Source: Piliocolobus tephrosceles (lineage: Eukaryota > Chordata > Mammalia > Primates > Cercopithecidae). Taken from it: 64,000 nucleotides of DNA. Position 1 is the stretch's first letter; the number at the start of each line of letters is the position of its first letter. A program made the position numbers and the translations under genes. The notes under the pieces were generated by a model. That model was not told where the DNA came from, did no database searches, and saw nothing but the letters and a program-made list of their open reading frames with translations. The DNA lies in assembly GCF_002776525.5 (NCBI RefSeq), contig NC_045452.1, positions 27,685,636-27,749,635 on the forward strand, written 5' to 3'. Positions 36,141 through 45,742 of the stretch are shown here, piece by piece.

Positions 36141-36404
36141 AAATAGATACTTGGAATCATTGGTTTTATGTATAGATGATATGAAGCCATGGAAATCAAT
36201 GAGATGAGGGTGAGGCTGTAGAAAGACTAGTGAAGGAGGTCTGCTGTCAGCGTGTGACCCACAGTCTAAACTTGCTCTCGACATAAGAGCATGAGGCTCC
36301 TCAATATGTTAGAGACCCCTCAAAAAATTCTAATGGCTTTATCACAAAAATGTACCATAGTGGACTTGAGCATCCCCTTCTCTTTTTTATATATTTATGT
36401 ATTG

Positions 36405-36555
36405 GGTGGGGAGGGGGTCTTGCTCTATCACACAGGCTGAAATTTAATGCTACAGCCTTGGTTTCCTGCAGCCTTGAACTCCTGGGCTCAACTGATCCTC
36501 CCACTTCAACTTCCTGAGTAGCTGGGTCTACAGGTGTGAGCCACTGCACCCAGCT
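36405..36555 (-). mobile_element. Old Alu monomer
   Basis: gggtcttgctctatcacaca, ccttgaactcctgggctcaa, ctgagtagctgggtctacag, ccactgcacccagct. Only left-monomer length. Confidence 0.82.
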
Positions 36556-37849
36556 ACCATTCCATTCTTCTTAGACACTTTCGGCTTCTCATCGTTAGAA
36601 ATGCTGCAGTGAACATCTTAGGGCATAAAGTCTTATCTTTGTTTTAGGTTGCATACTGTGGGAGGTCAAGGAAGGAAGATAAAGGGTTAAAGAAGATTTG
36701 TCTCAGAGAAGTAATCATATTAGAAAAGAAAAGGCACTTCCAAATCTAGTGGTGATTGACTAGGTAGTTCTGACCAAACCTCTCTGAAGGCAACTGAAAC
36801 ACAGGTCAGAATAGTTTCAGCTGCTGCTTAAAGGCACCTGGGAGCTAGCAAGACACAGTGAGAAATTACAGGGCCAGGGTCTGGGAGTGAAAAGAGGCCC
36901 AGGAAGATAAGTGTATTTGGGTTGCTGTTTCCTCTGAGAGTATTTTTCATTTCAGAGGAGGAGGCAGAGCAGCTGAGAGGCCAAGGAGTGCTTGTAAGAA
37001 TCCTGGGAGCCAAGACGGTGGGATGCTGTACTGGTGAACCTCCATTGCTACAGGCGGGAACCCGGTGGGCTGAGTCAGAAGAGTCACAGTGAACCAGAAG
37101 TAGTTCCTCCCAGAGACCACACTCGGTTTCCAAACATTTCCACCCCAGAAACTGAACTAAAGTTCCCCTTGTGTGCTAGGATGTGTGATGTCACTGATAT
37201 ACTACATCCTGGAGTACTGCTCACCCAGGCATCTAGCAACAGAAATCTCAGGAAAACGGCACCAACCCTTGGTCTTAACATTATTTGCATCATTTTTCAA
37301 ACATGTTGTCTCAAAAATAGGTGACAAGGCAACACGATATGAAAGTCAAGAGAAACGATAACAAATAGAAACAAACATAGAGGGGCTCCTGATAGTGGAG
37401 TCTTCAGGCAGGAATTTCTAATGACTTTATTCAATATGTTTAAAGAGACCAAGGACAGTATTGGAAATGTCAGCAAAAGAAGGGACACACTGTAACAGGG
37501 GGATCAAATGAAAATTATTGAACTGGAAAAATACAACCAAAATTAAGAAATCAGTGGATGAGTTTAGCCCACAAAAAAGATAAATAGCAAATGGAAGGAA
37601 AATAGGCCAGTCGGAAACATCCGGAAGGGATCGCTAAGAGATGAAATGATGAAAAATATAGATGATAGAGTAAAAGACATATAGGATACAGTGAAAGGTT
37701 CTGATATCCCTATTTAGGGTCTAAGAAGAGAGGAAAAAACGGGTACTTTAGTTTTTAGTCATAATACCCGAAAGTCATCACCAAACCTTGGGGTTTGAAT
37801 GTTACCAAGAAAACAGTATTCAGAGAAAATTCACATGAGCATCACAGCC

Positions 37850-38460
37850 CAGACAGGTGATTCATTTACCTCCTTCAATAAGGCAAGCAGTAATTGGGAG
37901 TAAGCAGAAGAGAGGGGCACCATTTCCCGAGGCTGCTCAGTCTTTTTCTTTTTGCCTTAGTCTCACTTGCAGGTTTCTTGCCCCCGCCAGCGTGTCTGGT
38001 GACCACCACTTAGAAACTTCTCATCCCAGTCCGCATAAGGGGCTGGAGTCAGTATGTGGTTGGCATGCAGTGCTCTCAGCCGGCTCAGTGCACTCTAAAG
38101 AGACTCAGGTGGTCAGTGCTCGCTCGATCTCCACGTGCTCTGACAGGCTGGGCATTGACCGGGTATCTGAGCACTTAGTGCGCTTCTTACCCTATAAGCT
38201 CACAGTTGCATTGGTCTGACTGGTCACGCCCACACTAACCTCCTCCGTTACATCATGGGTTAAGGGAGTTATTTACAGCTTATGAGTATAGCAGGGATTT
38301 ATGCCTTTGGGTAAAGTAACTATGTTTTATCTCAACACACACAACCTCTCACAAACAACATATGCTTATCCCAACAGGGCACACATTTACGATTCTGGCA
38401 GGTTTTTGAGTAGTAACATGATTTTCACCTCTTCTAGAGACATTCTGTAGTGCATTTGAA
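37850..38460. other. Unassigned block inside the L1 mosaic
   Basis: Higher GC than its surroundings, with no family I can name. It may be a diverged LTR or a unique insert. One 120-codon plus-strand frame (37857-38219) shows no recognisable domain. Confidence 0.3.
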
Positions 38461-38498
38461 GGGAAACATGTTTACAAGCAAAAGGACATTTTGGTGGG

Positions 38499-38822
38499 TG
38501 TTATGGGCTGAATTGTGTCCCCCAAAAATTCATATAATGAAGTCCTAACCTCAGAAATGTGACCATATTTGGAGCCAAGGTGTTTAAAGAACTAAGTTAA
38601 AATAAAGTCATTAGGGTGGACCCTAATGCAGTATAACTGCTGTTCTTTTATAAAAAGAGGAAGTTTGGACGCAGATACAGAGGGAAGACCGTGAGAAGAC
38701 ACAGGGAAAAGACAGTAATCTATAAGCTGAGGAGCGAGGTCTCAGAAGAGACCTCTGCATTTCTGCTATTTAAGCTGCTCAGTGTGTGCTACTTTGTACG
38801 GCATCCCTGGCAAACTAATAAA
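38499..38822 (+). mobile_element. MLT1-type MaLR LTR
   Basis: TGTTATGGGCTGAATTGTGT, gaagtcctaacctcagaaat, gtcattagggtggaccctaa, gaagacacagggaaaagaca, ggcatccctggcaaactaat. TGGTGGG occurs on both sides (ending at 38498 and after 38823), consistent with a target duplication. Confidence 0.87.
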
Positions 38823-39109
38823 TGGTGGGAACCTTATTTGCCAGTTTGTTTGAAACACAGCAGATATACCTAATGTCCTTTGTAATGGAGGATAAGGCAT
38901 GCACCACAAAGATTTGTTTCACACGTCACAATGGGGCAGAAGCAATTTTGGAGAGATGCTAGCTAAGAATCTTCCAAAACTGAGACAGACATCGAGCCAC
39001 AGATTCAAGAATCCCAGTGAACCCCAAGAAGGATAAAGAAAACAACACATTGTAAAACCTCTGAAAATCAGTGACAAATATTTAATCTGTAAAGCAGCTT
39101 GGAAAGTGG

Positions 39110-39590
39110 GGACAGCAACTTCTGAGATGACTTCTGTGATTTTACCTCATGCCTTCTGCGATCCTCTCCTATGGAGCATGGGCTGGGCCTACTAAATTGC
39201 CTCTAATAGAATATGGTGACAGTAATGGATGTCTTGCATGATTATACTTTTAAAAACTGGAACTTCCATCTTACTGGCACTCTTGCCCTCTCACTTGCTC
39301 ACTTTAATGAAGTCAGCTGCCATGTTGTGAGATGCTCAGTGGCAAGGAATTGAGGGAGGCCTCCAGCCACCATCTTATGAGGGACAGCCACCTGAGTGGT
39401 CCAGGAGGCCAGACCCTGCCCAGCCAGCCCTTGAGATGACCACATCCTTACGCAAGACCAGAGATGGAGAAACCAGCTAAGCTGCATCTGTGTTCTTGCT
39501 TCGCGGGAACTGACAGATGTTCTTACTGTCAGCCCTTGAGTTTTGGGATAGTTTGTTATACAGCAATAGTTAACTTACACAAGAAATAAC
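39110..39590 (+). mobile_element. ERVL-MaLR-type LTR
   Basis: gccatgttgtgagatgctca, ggcaaggaattgagggaggc, ccagcccttgagatgaccac, gttttgggatagtttgttat, acagcaatagttaacttaca. Subfamily uncertain. Confidence 0.65.
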
Positions 39591-40261
39591 ACAGATTACC
39601 TTCAGAGGAGTAAATATTAGACTAACAGCTGACTTATCAACAGAAATATGTAAGCCAGAAGGAAATAGAATGTTATCTTTGAAGGGTTGAAAGTAAATAA
39701 TTGCCAACCTAGAATTCTATATCCCTGCCCTGCCCCCTCGCAAAAAGAAAAAAAAATGAAAAATGAAAAGGGAATAAAAGTATTTTAGATAAACTCTAGT
39801 GAATCATTGCCAGCAGACTTTCACTAATAGAAACACTAAAGGGTATTCTTCAGACAGGAAAAAAGAAAAAGTCTCAGGGAAGATGTAGTTTCAGAAAGGA
39901 ATAGAGAGCAAGATAAGGGAGATTATATCAGTATGGAGCGTAGCCTTAAAGTATATTAAGCAAAAATGGACAGAACTAAGGAAAAGTAGAGAAATCCACA
40001 ATCACAGTGGAAATTTTTAATAAATTTCTCTTAGTAAGGGCTAGAATAGGCAGGCAAAAATAATATCTAAGTATATTAAATATTTGAACAATGCAGTTAA
40101 GGTTAGCCTTAGTAGACATATGGAACCATGAACCCAATAACTTCTAAAGCATGGAAAACCCAACCTCATGCATGAACATAAATCCAAAGACCCTAAACAT
40201 GATATTAGCAAACTATCTACTCTAGGGATGTAAGATTGATACAACATTTTTTAAAAGTCAG

Positions 40262-40310
40262 TAGCTGGGCACAGTGGTACATGCCTGTAGTATCAGCTAC
40301 TCCGGAGGCA
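40262..40310 (+). mobile_element. Alu 5' fragment (about 48 bp)
   Basis: AGCTGGGCACAGTGGTACAT then gtagtatcagctactccgga. Confidence 0.75.
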
Positions 40311-40700
40311 ATGGTGAACCCAGTTCCGCCCAGGTAGGTGCGGAACCCAGTCTGCCCCTTCCGCTTGGCTAGGCTGCCTCCCGCCTCGGGCTTGCAGTGC
40401 CAGCTTGGTGTTGCCCAATACATCTGCAGCCACTTGAGGTATATTCCTTGAGAATCTCCTGTTGGAGGCTCCCACGGCCCTCAGGACATGGCCCAGACTC
40501 CTTAAGAGAGGTACATGAGGTGCCTCCTGAGCCCTCCTCCAGCCATCCCTCCCTGGCAGGTGACCATGCAGCAGCCGCAAAGCACTCAGCGGTCTTTTCC
40601 GGCTTGAGGCTGATGCCCACGCGGGCCCCCACCTAGCACCTCCCCAAGCTGTGTCCACTGGGTGTGCCCCCAGAAATCTCCAGGAAGACTTCCTGAACAG
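40311..40700 (-). other. GC-rich unassigned segment between L1 and LTR
   Basis: Abrupt change from AT-rich L1 to GC-rich sequence. On the minus strand two overlapping frames of 87 and 121 codons are open (40369-40632 and 40293-40658), without recognised domains. It could be a retroposed exon or simply unique DNA; I cannot assign it. Confidence 0.3.
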
Positions 40701-40830
40701 CCCTCTGTTCCTGTGACTGCTCTGGGCCTTTGAGATTTGCCTCCCTGCATTGCACTGAGCTAACTGAGGGCCAGGGTGAAAGCACTTACTGATTCAACCT
40801 TCAGCAAACACTGAGCACTAACTATGCACT

Positions 40831-41208
40831 TGTATTAGTCAGCTCAGGCTGTCATCACAAAAAACCACTGACTGGTGGCTTAGGCAACAGAAATCTATTT
40901 TCTCACAGTCTTGGTGCTGGAAGTCCCAGGTCCAGCTGTCTACAGGGCTGGTTTCCTCTGGGGCCGCTCTCCTTGGCTTGCGACCTCCTCACTTGGTTGT
41001 CCTTCTGTGCCTCTGGGATTTCCTTGTATGTCCACATCCCCTTTTCTTACAAGGACATCAGTCAGATTGGGTTAGGGTCCACCCTAATGCCCCATTTTAA
41101 TGTAATAACCTCTGTAAAGGTCCTATCTCCAAATGTAGTCACATTCTGAGGTCCTGCAACAACATGGATTGTGGGGAGTGGGTAGGGGACACCATTCAGC
41201 CCACGACA
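40831..41208 (-). mobile_element. MaLR-type LTR
   Basis: TGTATTAGTCAGCTCAGGCT, ggtgctggaagtcccaggtc, gggttagggtccaccctaat, ccaaatgtagtcacattctg. Antisense of an MLT1-like LTR. No clear target duplication. Confidence 0.8.
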
Positions 41209-41502
41209 GTAGTAAACATGCACAGGGTCACAGGACAGCCTCAGTCCCGGCTCTCACTGGAGCTAGCCCGCTGGGGTGCAGACTTCGAATGTGCAGTTCA
41301 AGTGGGGGCCCAGGTGAGCGAGTGCCAGGCCTGAGTCCCTTTCCTGGTGACCAGCTGCAGCCTCCTGTCCCTCCTGTTCCTTCCTCCTTTCCATCCTCCC
41401 TCCCTGCTGAGACTCGCCGGCTTGTGAGACCCACCCGCGTCAGTGCCCCTGCGTGAGACCCGCCCGCGCACATCACCCCTGCATCCTCGCTGGACGTAGG
41501 GC

Positions 41503-41770
41503 ATGATGGTTCATTTTATGTATCAAGTTGACCAGGCCATAGGGTGCCCAGATATTTGTTCAGGTATTATTTTGGGCTCATGAGGGTTTCTCTAGATGAG
41601 ATTAGCATTTGAATTGAATTTGAATTGGTAGACCCCGTAAAGCAGAGGGCCCTCCCCAACGTGGGCGGGCCCCATCTAATACATCGAAGGCCTGAACATA
41701 ACTAAAGGCAGACCATCCCTCCAGCAAACCGGAATCGAGGTCAGGATTCCATCCAGTGGTTTCCAGAGGG
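41503..41770 (+). mobile_element. LTR fragment (ERVL-type)
   Basis: TGATGGTTCATTTTATGTAT, caagttgaccaggccatagg, gtgcccagatatttgttc, gatgagattagcatttgaat, gggcgggccccatctaat. Subfamily not assigned; the 3' part is missing or too diverged. Confidence 0.7.
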
Positions 41771-42439
41771 TACCTTGCTCTTAGAAGATGCTGAGCAAAT
41801 GGCAGCTGCCGTGCTGGGGCTCCTGCAGAGTGGGGTTGGGGCAGGGAGTGGAGTGCACAGAGAATCCTGCTGCAGCAGAGGATGGCAGAGCCCCACCTGC
41901 TTCCATTGGCAGGATCTGTGTGGGTCTTTCCTCTGGGCTTTTATTCACATTGTTCGCCCCCACCAAAAACCTGCTCTTTCTTTAAAGCCCGGCCACAGTG
42001 CCCTCCCACTGTCAGGAAATCTTCCAAGGACTCGAATCTGCCTCGATCTGCACCTTCCACTAACCCCTGGGACATGTACCCACTGCCGTAGACGGTTTCA
42101 TGCATCGTGACGACTCACTCCGAGCAGGCACTGGGAGAGAGATGAATGGGACGCCTGTGGGAAACGGGCAGCAGGTCACTGCAGTCTTGGGCCTGGTCAC
42201 GACAGCCCAACCTGGCTTTCCTACGGCTGTGCTTTGATGATAGCTGGGCTCTCGTGTCCAGCAATCCGTCCCTTCAACAAATACCAAGCACCAGACCCTG
42301 GGCTGGGCGCTGGGACAAGACGGACAGTGGCTCTCCAACTGAGGCACTAAAGAAGTGCAGCTTCAATTGTGACGGGCCGCAAGAGTGTCGAAAAGTCTCC
42401 TTTCATAGTGCGTGCATCATGCCATCAGCACCCTTGAGC

Positions 42440-42780
42440 CCCGCAGGGGCTACTGAAAACCTGAATTATCCCCAAACACCTGGCCCCCTGTCTCCTCTCT
42501 CCTTCTACTTCACCAGGACCTTTGAACAGGAACTCCCTGGATTTCTCACCCACAAAGCGTCCAGCCTGCACCTGCACCACCTATTCCTCTCTCCCTCCTG
42601 GATAGTGAAAGAAGCCCATCTCCTTCCAAGACCAGCCCCTCCGCCTATGAGCGACGCTGCCCATTCCACTTCCTCAGGGACATCCCGCTTGGGCAATCCT
42701 CTGTCTCCTGCATCTTCTACCTCTCCCTCCCTGCCGCCTCCTTTCCCATAGGCTCAAGCCTGACCCATCCTAAAAGAAAA
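42440..42780 (+). repeat. Possible ancient LINE (L2-like) fragment
   Basis: ctcctgcatcttctacctct, ccctccctgccgcctccttt, gacccatcctaaaag resemble a part of an old mammalian LINE ending in an A run. Weak. It underlies an accidental 201-codon plus-strand frame (42146-42751). Confidence 0.35.
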
Positions 42781-43087
42781 AAAAAATGCCCGAATTCCAG
42801 ATACCTTGTTATTCATTATTCAGCTAAGTTGTCTTCAAACATTTTGTTCACATCTCCCCAAAGAACATGGAAAAAATCTATCAACCTATCAAGTTGATTT
42901 CTAAATTTTTTCATCTTAAGTATTTACAGATGGAAATAATATAATTTTCAACAAATAGCTGAAATGCTTTAAAGCAGAACAATTATATCACTCCTTCAAT
43001 GATTTTAATAGAATTCAAATACAGAAAAATGTGGTACCCACCATTATCCATTTTGAAATGGATCATACTTTCTTTTAATGTTAGGAA

Positions 43088-43170
43088 ATACAGCTGGTCC
43101 TCAAACAACACGAGTTTGAACTGCAAGGAGCCACTTATAAAATGGATTTTTTTCAACCAAACATAGACTA
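43088..43170 (+). mobile_element. Tigger-like DNA transposon fragment
   Basis: gctggtcctcaaacaacacg, agtttgaactgcaaggagcc, acttataaaatggatttttt is the end region of a Tigger group. Confidence 0.55.
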
Positions 43171-43358
43171 AAAATGCAGTGTTTGTGGGACACTCCCAAA
43201 TATACTGAGGGAAAGCTATATTCTTACTTTTTCTTCTAAAACCTGCATTTTCATGTCGTTTCACTCAGAATGTTATCCTAAGGTAGTATGTTTATGCTTG
43301 AAATTCTAGAGAATAACTGTGATTTCACATACGGAACTAAATTAAAATATATAACAAG

Positions 43359-43655
43359 GGCCGGGCACGGTGGCTCATGCCTGTAATCCCAGCACTTTGG
43401 GAGGCCGAGGCGGGTGAATCACGAGGTCAGGAGATCGAGACCATCCTGGCTAACACAGTGAAACCCCATCTCTACTAAAAGGACAAAAAAAATTAGCTGG
43501 GCGTGGTGGTGGGCGCCTGTAGTCCAAGCTACTCGGGAGGCTGAGGCAGGAGAATGGCGTGAACCTGGGAGGCGGAGCTTGCAGTGAGTCAAGATCGTGC
43601 CACTGCACTCCAGCCTGGGCGACAGTGTGAGACTCCATCTCAAAAAAAAAAAAAA
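43359..43655 (+). mobile_element. AluY, full length
   Basis: GGCCGGGCACGGTGGCTCAT to gtgtgagactccatctcaaa. Its A tail passes into a TA/TG microsatellite. Confidence 0.95.
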
Positions 43656-43659
43656 TATG

Positions 43660-43694
<35 letters not shown>
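43656..43694 (+). repeat. (TA)n(TG)n microsatellite in Alu tail
   Basis: TATGTATATATATG then about 16 TG units; begins where the Alu A tail ends. Confidence 0.93.
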
Positions 43695-43699
43695 AACAA

Positions 43700-44696
43700 A
43701 AAGATGCCTGGAAAAATCTGAGTATTTGGAAATTGAAAAGCACTTTTATGACTAACTTGTAGGTCAAAGAAGACATTAAAAAGCAAATTGGAAATATGTT
43801 GAGCTGAAAAATGTGGAAAATACAATATCTGGAAATGTTTTAGATGCAGCTAAAGTAGTGCTTACAGGAAATGCAGAGCTTTATGCTGTGTTAGAAGAGA
43901 AGGGAGATTGAAAACTGATGATCTAAGTTCCCAACATAAGAAACTAGAAAAACAAGAGCAAGTGAAAGACAAAGTAAGAAGAAAACAATACCAAGAAAAG
44001 CAGAATCAATGGAATTGGAAATTTTCAAACAATAGAGAAAAATCAATAAAACCAAAAGCTGCATCTTTGAAAACATCAATAAATTTGCTTAATCTCCAGC
44101 TAGAAAAAACCCCACACTTTATGGATATCAGCAGTGACAGATGGGACATCACTACAAGTCCTACAAACATTAAAAGGGAGATAAAGAAAAATTATGAATA
44201 ACGTTATGCCAAAAATGTTGGCAACTTAGATGAAATTATTTCCATGAAGACTATTAAAATGGACACAAGAAAAAAACAAGAAAAAAAAAATGGACACAAG
44301 AAGAAATAGAAAATCCAAATAGCCCTATATCTATTAAAGTTGAGGCTGGGTGCAGCAGTTCACACCTGTAATCCCAGCACTTTGGGAGGCTGAGATAGGA
44401 GGATTCCTTGAACCTAGGAGTTTGAGACTAGCCTGGGCAACAAAGCAAGACTCCATCTCTGCAAAAAATAAAACGATTAGCCAAGGTGGTGGCTCATACC
44501 TGTAGTCCCAGCTACTCAGGAGGCTGAGGTGAGAGGATTGCCTGACCCCAGGAGGTTGACGCTGTAGTGAGCCATGATTGTGCCACTGCACTCCAGTCTG
44601 GGCAACAGAGCTAGGCCCTGTCTCTAAAAAAAAAAGAAAAGAAAAGAAGAGAAATTGTCTTCCCACAAAGAAAATTCCAGGCCTCAGCCATAAATC
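43700..44696 (+). mobile_element. Old L1 ORF2 fragment interrupted by AluJ
   Basis: agcaaattggaaatatgttg, ccaacataagaaactagaaa, gcagaatcaatggaattgg, ttaaaagggagataaagaaa, then after the Alu gtcttcccacaaagaaaatt and ccaggcctcagcc. A 17-bp direct repeat around aatggacacaagaa lies at 44257-44301. Confidence 0.75.
44343..44650 (+). mobile_element. AluJ, full length
   Basis: aggctgggtgcagcagttca to aggccctgtctctaaaaa with an AAAAG-rich tail; high divergence. Confidence 0.93.
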
Positions 44697-44698
44697 TT

Positions 44699-44986
44699 TT
44701 TTTTTTTTTTTTTTTTTTTTTGAGACGGAGTCTCACTCTGTCGCCCATGCTGGAGTGTGGAGTGCAGTGGCCGGATCTCAGCTCACTGCAAGCTCCGCCC
44801 CCCGGGTTTACGCCATTCTCCTGCCTCAGCCTCCCGAGTAGCTGGGACTACAGGGGCCTGCCACCTCGCCCGGCTAGTTTTTTGTATTTTTAGTAGAGAC
44901 GGGGTTTCACCGTGTTAGCCAGGATGGTCTTGATCTCCTGACCTCGTGATCCGCCCGTCTCGGCCTCCCAAAGTGCTGGGATTACA
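44699..44986 (-). mobile_element. AluY, cercopithecid-type, slightly 5'-truncated
   Basis: gtggccggatctcagctcac, ccccccgggtttacgccatt; stops at ctgggattaca, lacking the last ~25 antisense bases. Target duplication AGCCATAAATCTT / AGCCATCAATCTT. A 9-bp repeat (ggagtgtggagtgcag) lies near its 3' end. Confidence 0.95.
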
Positions 44987-44999
44987 AGCCATCAATCTT

Positions 45000-45215
45000 A
45001 TCTTTCTCTAAAGCACAATTCACCCAGCAGCTGAAGTGATCTTTCCGGGATGCAGATCTGTCCTACCATTCCCGTACCTGAAATTCTTCAGTGGCTTCCT
45101 CCCCAAGATGGCATTCGAGGCAACTGATGATCCAGCTGCTGCCTTTTGACACCCTCATCTCTAACCACCATCCTTCTCCACCCTGTGCCCCCTCACATCC
45201 ACACATCACACACTA
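45000..45215 (+). repeat. L2 fragment
   Basis: agctgaagtgatctttccgg, gatgcagatctgtcctacca, aaattcttcagtggcttcct. Confidence 0.65.
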
Positions 45216-45217
45216 CT

Positions 45218-45371
45218 GCAAATTCAAGGCAGTAAGTTTGTTGAGCATTTGTTCAGATAAGTTATAAGAAGTAACATTTAAGCAGAGCCTCAAACGCTGA
45301 GTTGGGCGAGCCAGATGGAGAAGAGGTGGAAGAACTCCCGGCAGAGCTAACTGCACGTCTAACCTCCTTCC
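45218..45371 (+). repeat. Left arm of a long imperfect inverted repeat
   Basis: Matches the reverse complement of 45594-45742, from GCAAATTCAAGGCAGTAAGT at the outer end through agagcctcaaacgctg to gcagagctaactgcac and ctaacctccttcc at the inner end. By eye roughly 75-80 percent identity with a few indels. It also has antisense L2-like words (gtaacatttaagcagagcct). Confidence 0.85.
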
Positions 45372-45439
45372 GGAGGTGAGAAAATCCCCACACACCCGCT
45401 TATCCACCCCGACAGCTTTCTGGCGGCAGTACCCCCTCC

Positions 45440-45575
45440 CCCCACCAGGGGGCATTTGGGAATATGTGGGAGCGTGAGTTGTCAGTCACTAGGGGATGTC
45501 ACTGACATTTAGTGGGCCCAAGTGTCGACATCCAGCAGTGCCCGAAACAGGCCCCACAGTGAGGAAGTGCCCTGT
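45440..45575 (+). mobile_element. MER20-type hAT fragment in the inverted-repeat spacer
   Basis: ccaccagggggcatttggga, gacatttagtgggcccaagt, gcccgaaacaggccccacag resemble MER20. Confidence 0.55.
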
Positions 45576-45593
45576 TCTCTCGGGTTTGCTTCT

Positions 45594-45742
45594 GGAAGGA
45601 GGTAACTTGTGCAGTTAGCTCCGCCGATAGCTCCTCCACCTCTTCTCCACCTGCCCTCCACCTCCCACCAGTGTTTGAGGCTCTGTTTTTCTCGGAAACC
45701 TTTCTGAACAAATGCCCAAGAAATTTACTGCATTGAATTTGC
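45594..45742 (-). repeat. Right arm of the long inverted repeat
   Basis: Reverse complement partner of 45218-45371: ggaaggaggtaac, gtgcagttagctccgcc, ctccacctcttctcc, cagtgtttgaggctctg, ctgaacaaatgccc, ending gcattgaatttgc. The spacer is 222 bp. Confidence 0.85.

Larger units (their letters stand above)
36680..40255 (+). mobile_element. Mosaic of old L1M sequence broken by LTRs
   Basis: L1 5'/ORF1-like pieces at 36680-37850 (gagacaaagg-type A-rich coding remnants), 38890-39100 (gaaccccaagaaggataaag) and 39590-40255 (gtaagccagaaggaaataga, cctagaattctatatccctg, actctagggatgtaagattg). The pieces are separated by LTR insertions and by an unassigned block at 37850-38460. Not coding. Confidence 0.5.

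Noticed and set aside
45432..45575. Inverted repeat as the TIRs of an intact autonomous transposon
   Set aside because: The spacer is only 222 bp with no transposase, the arms resemble L2, and no target duplication is visible.
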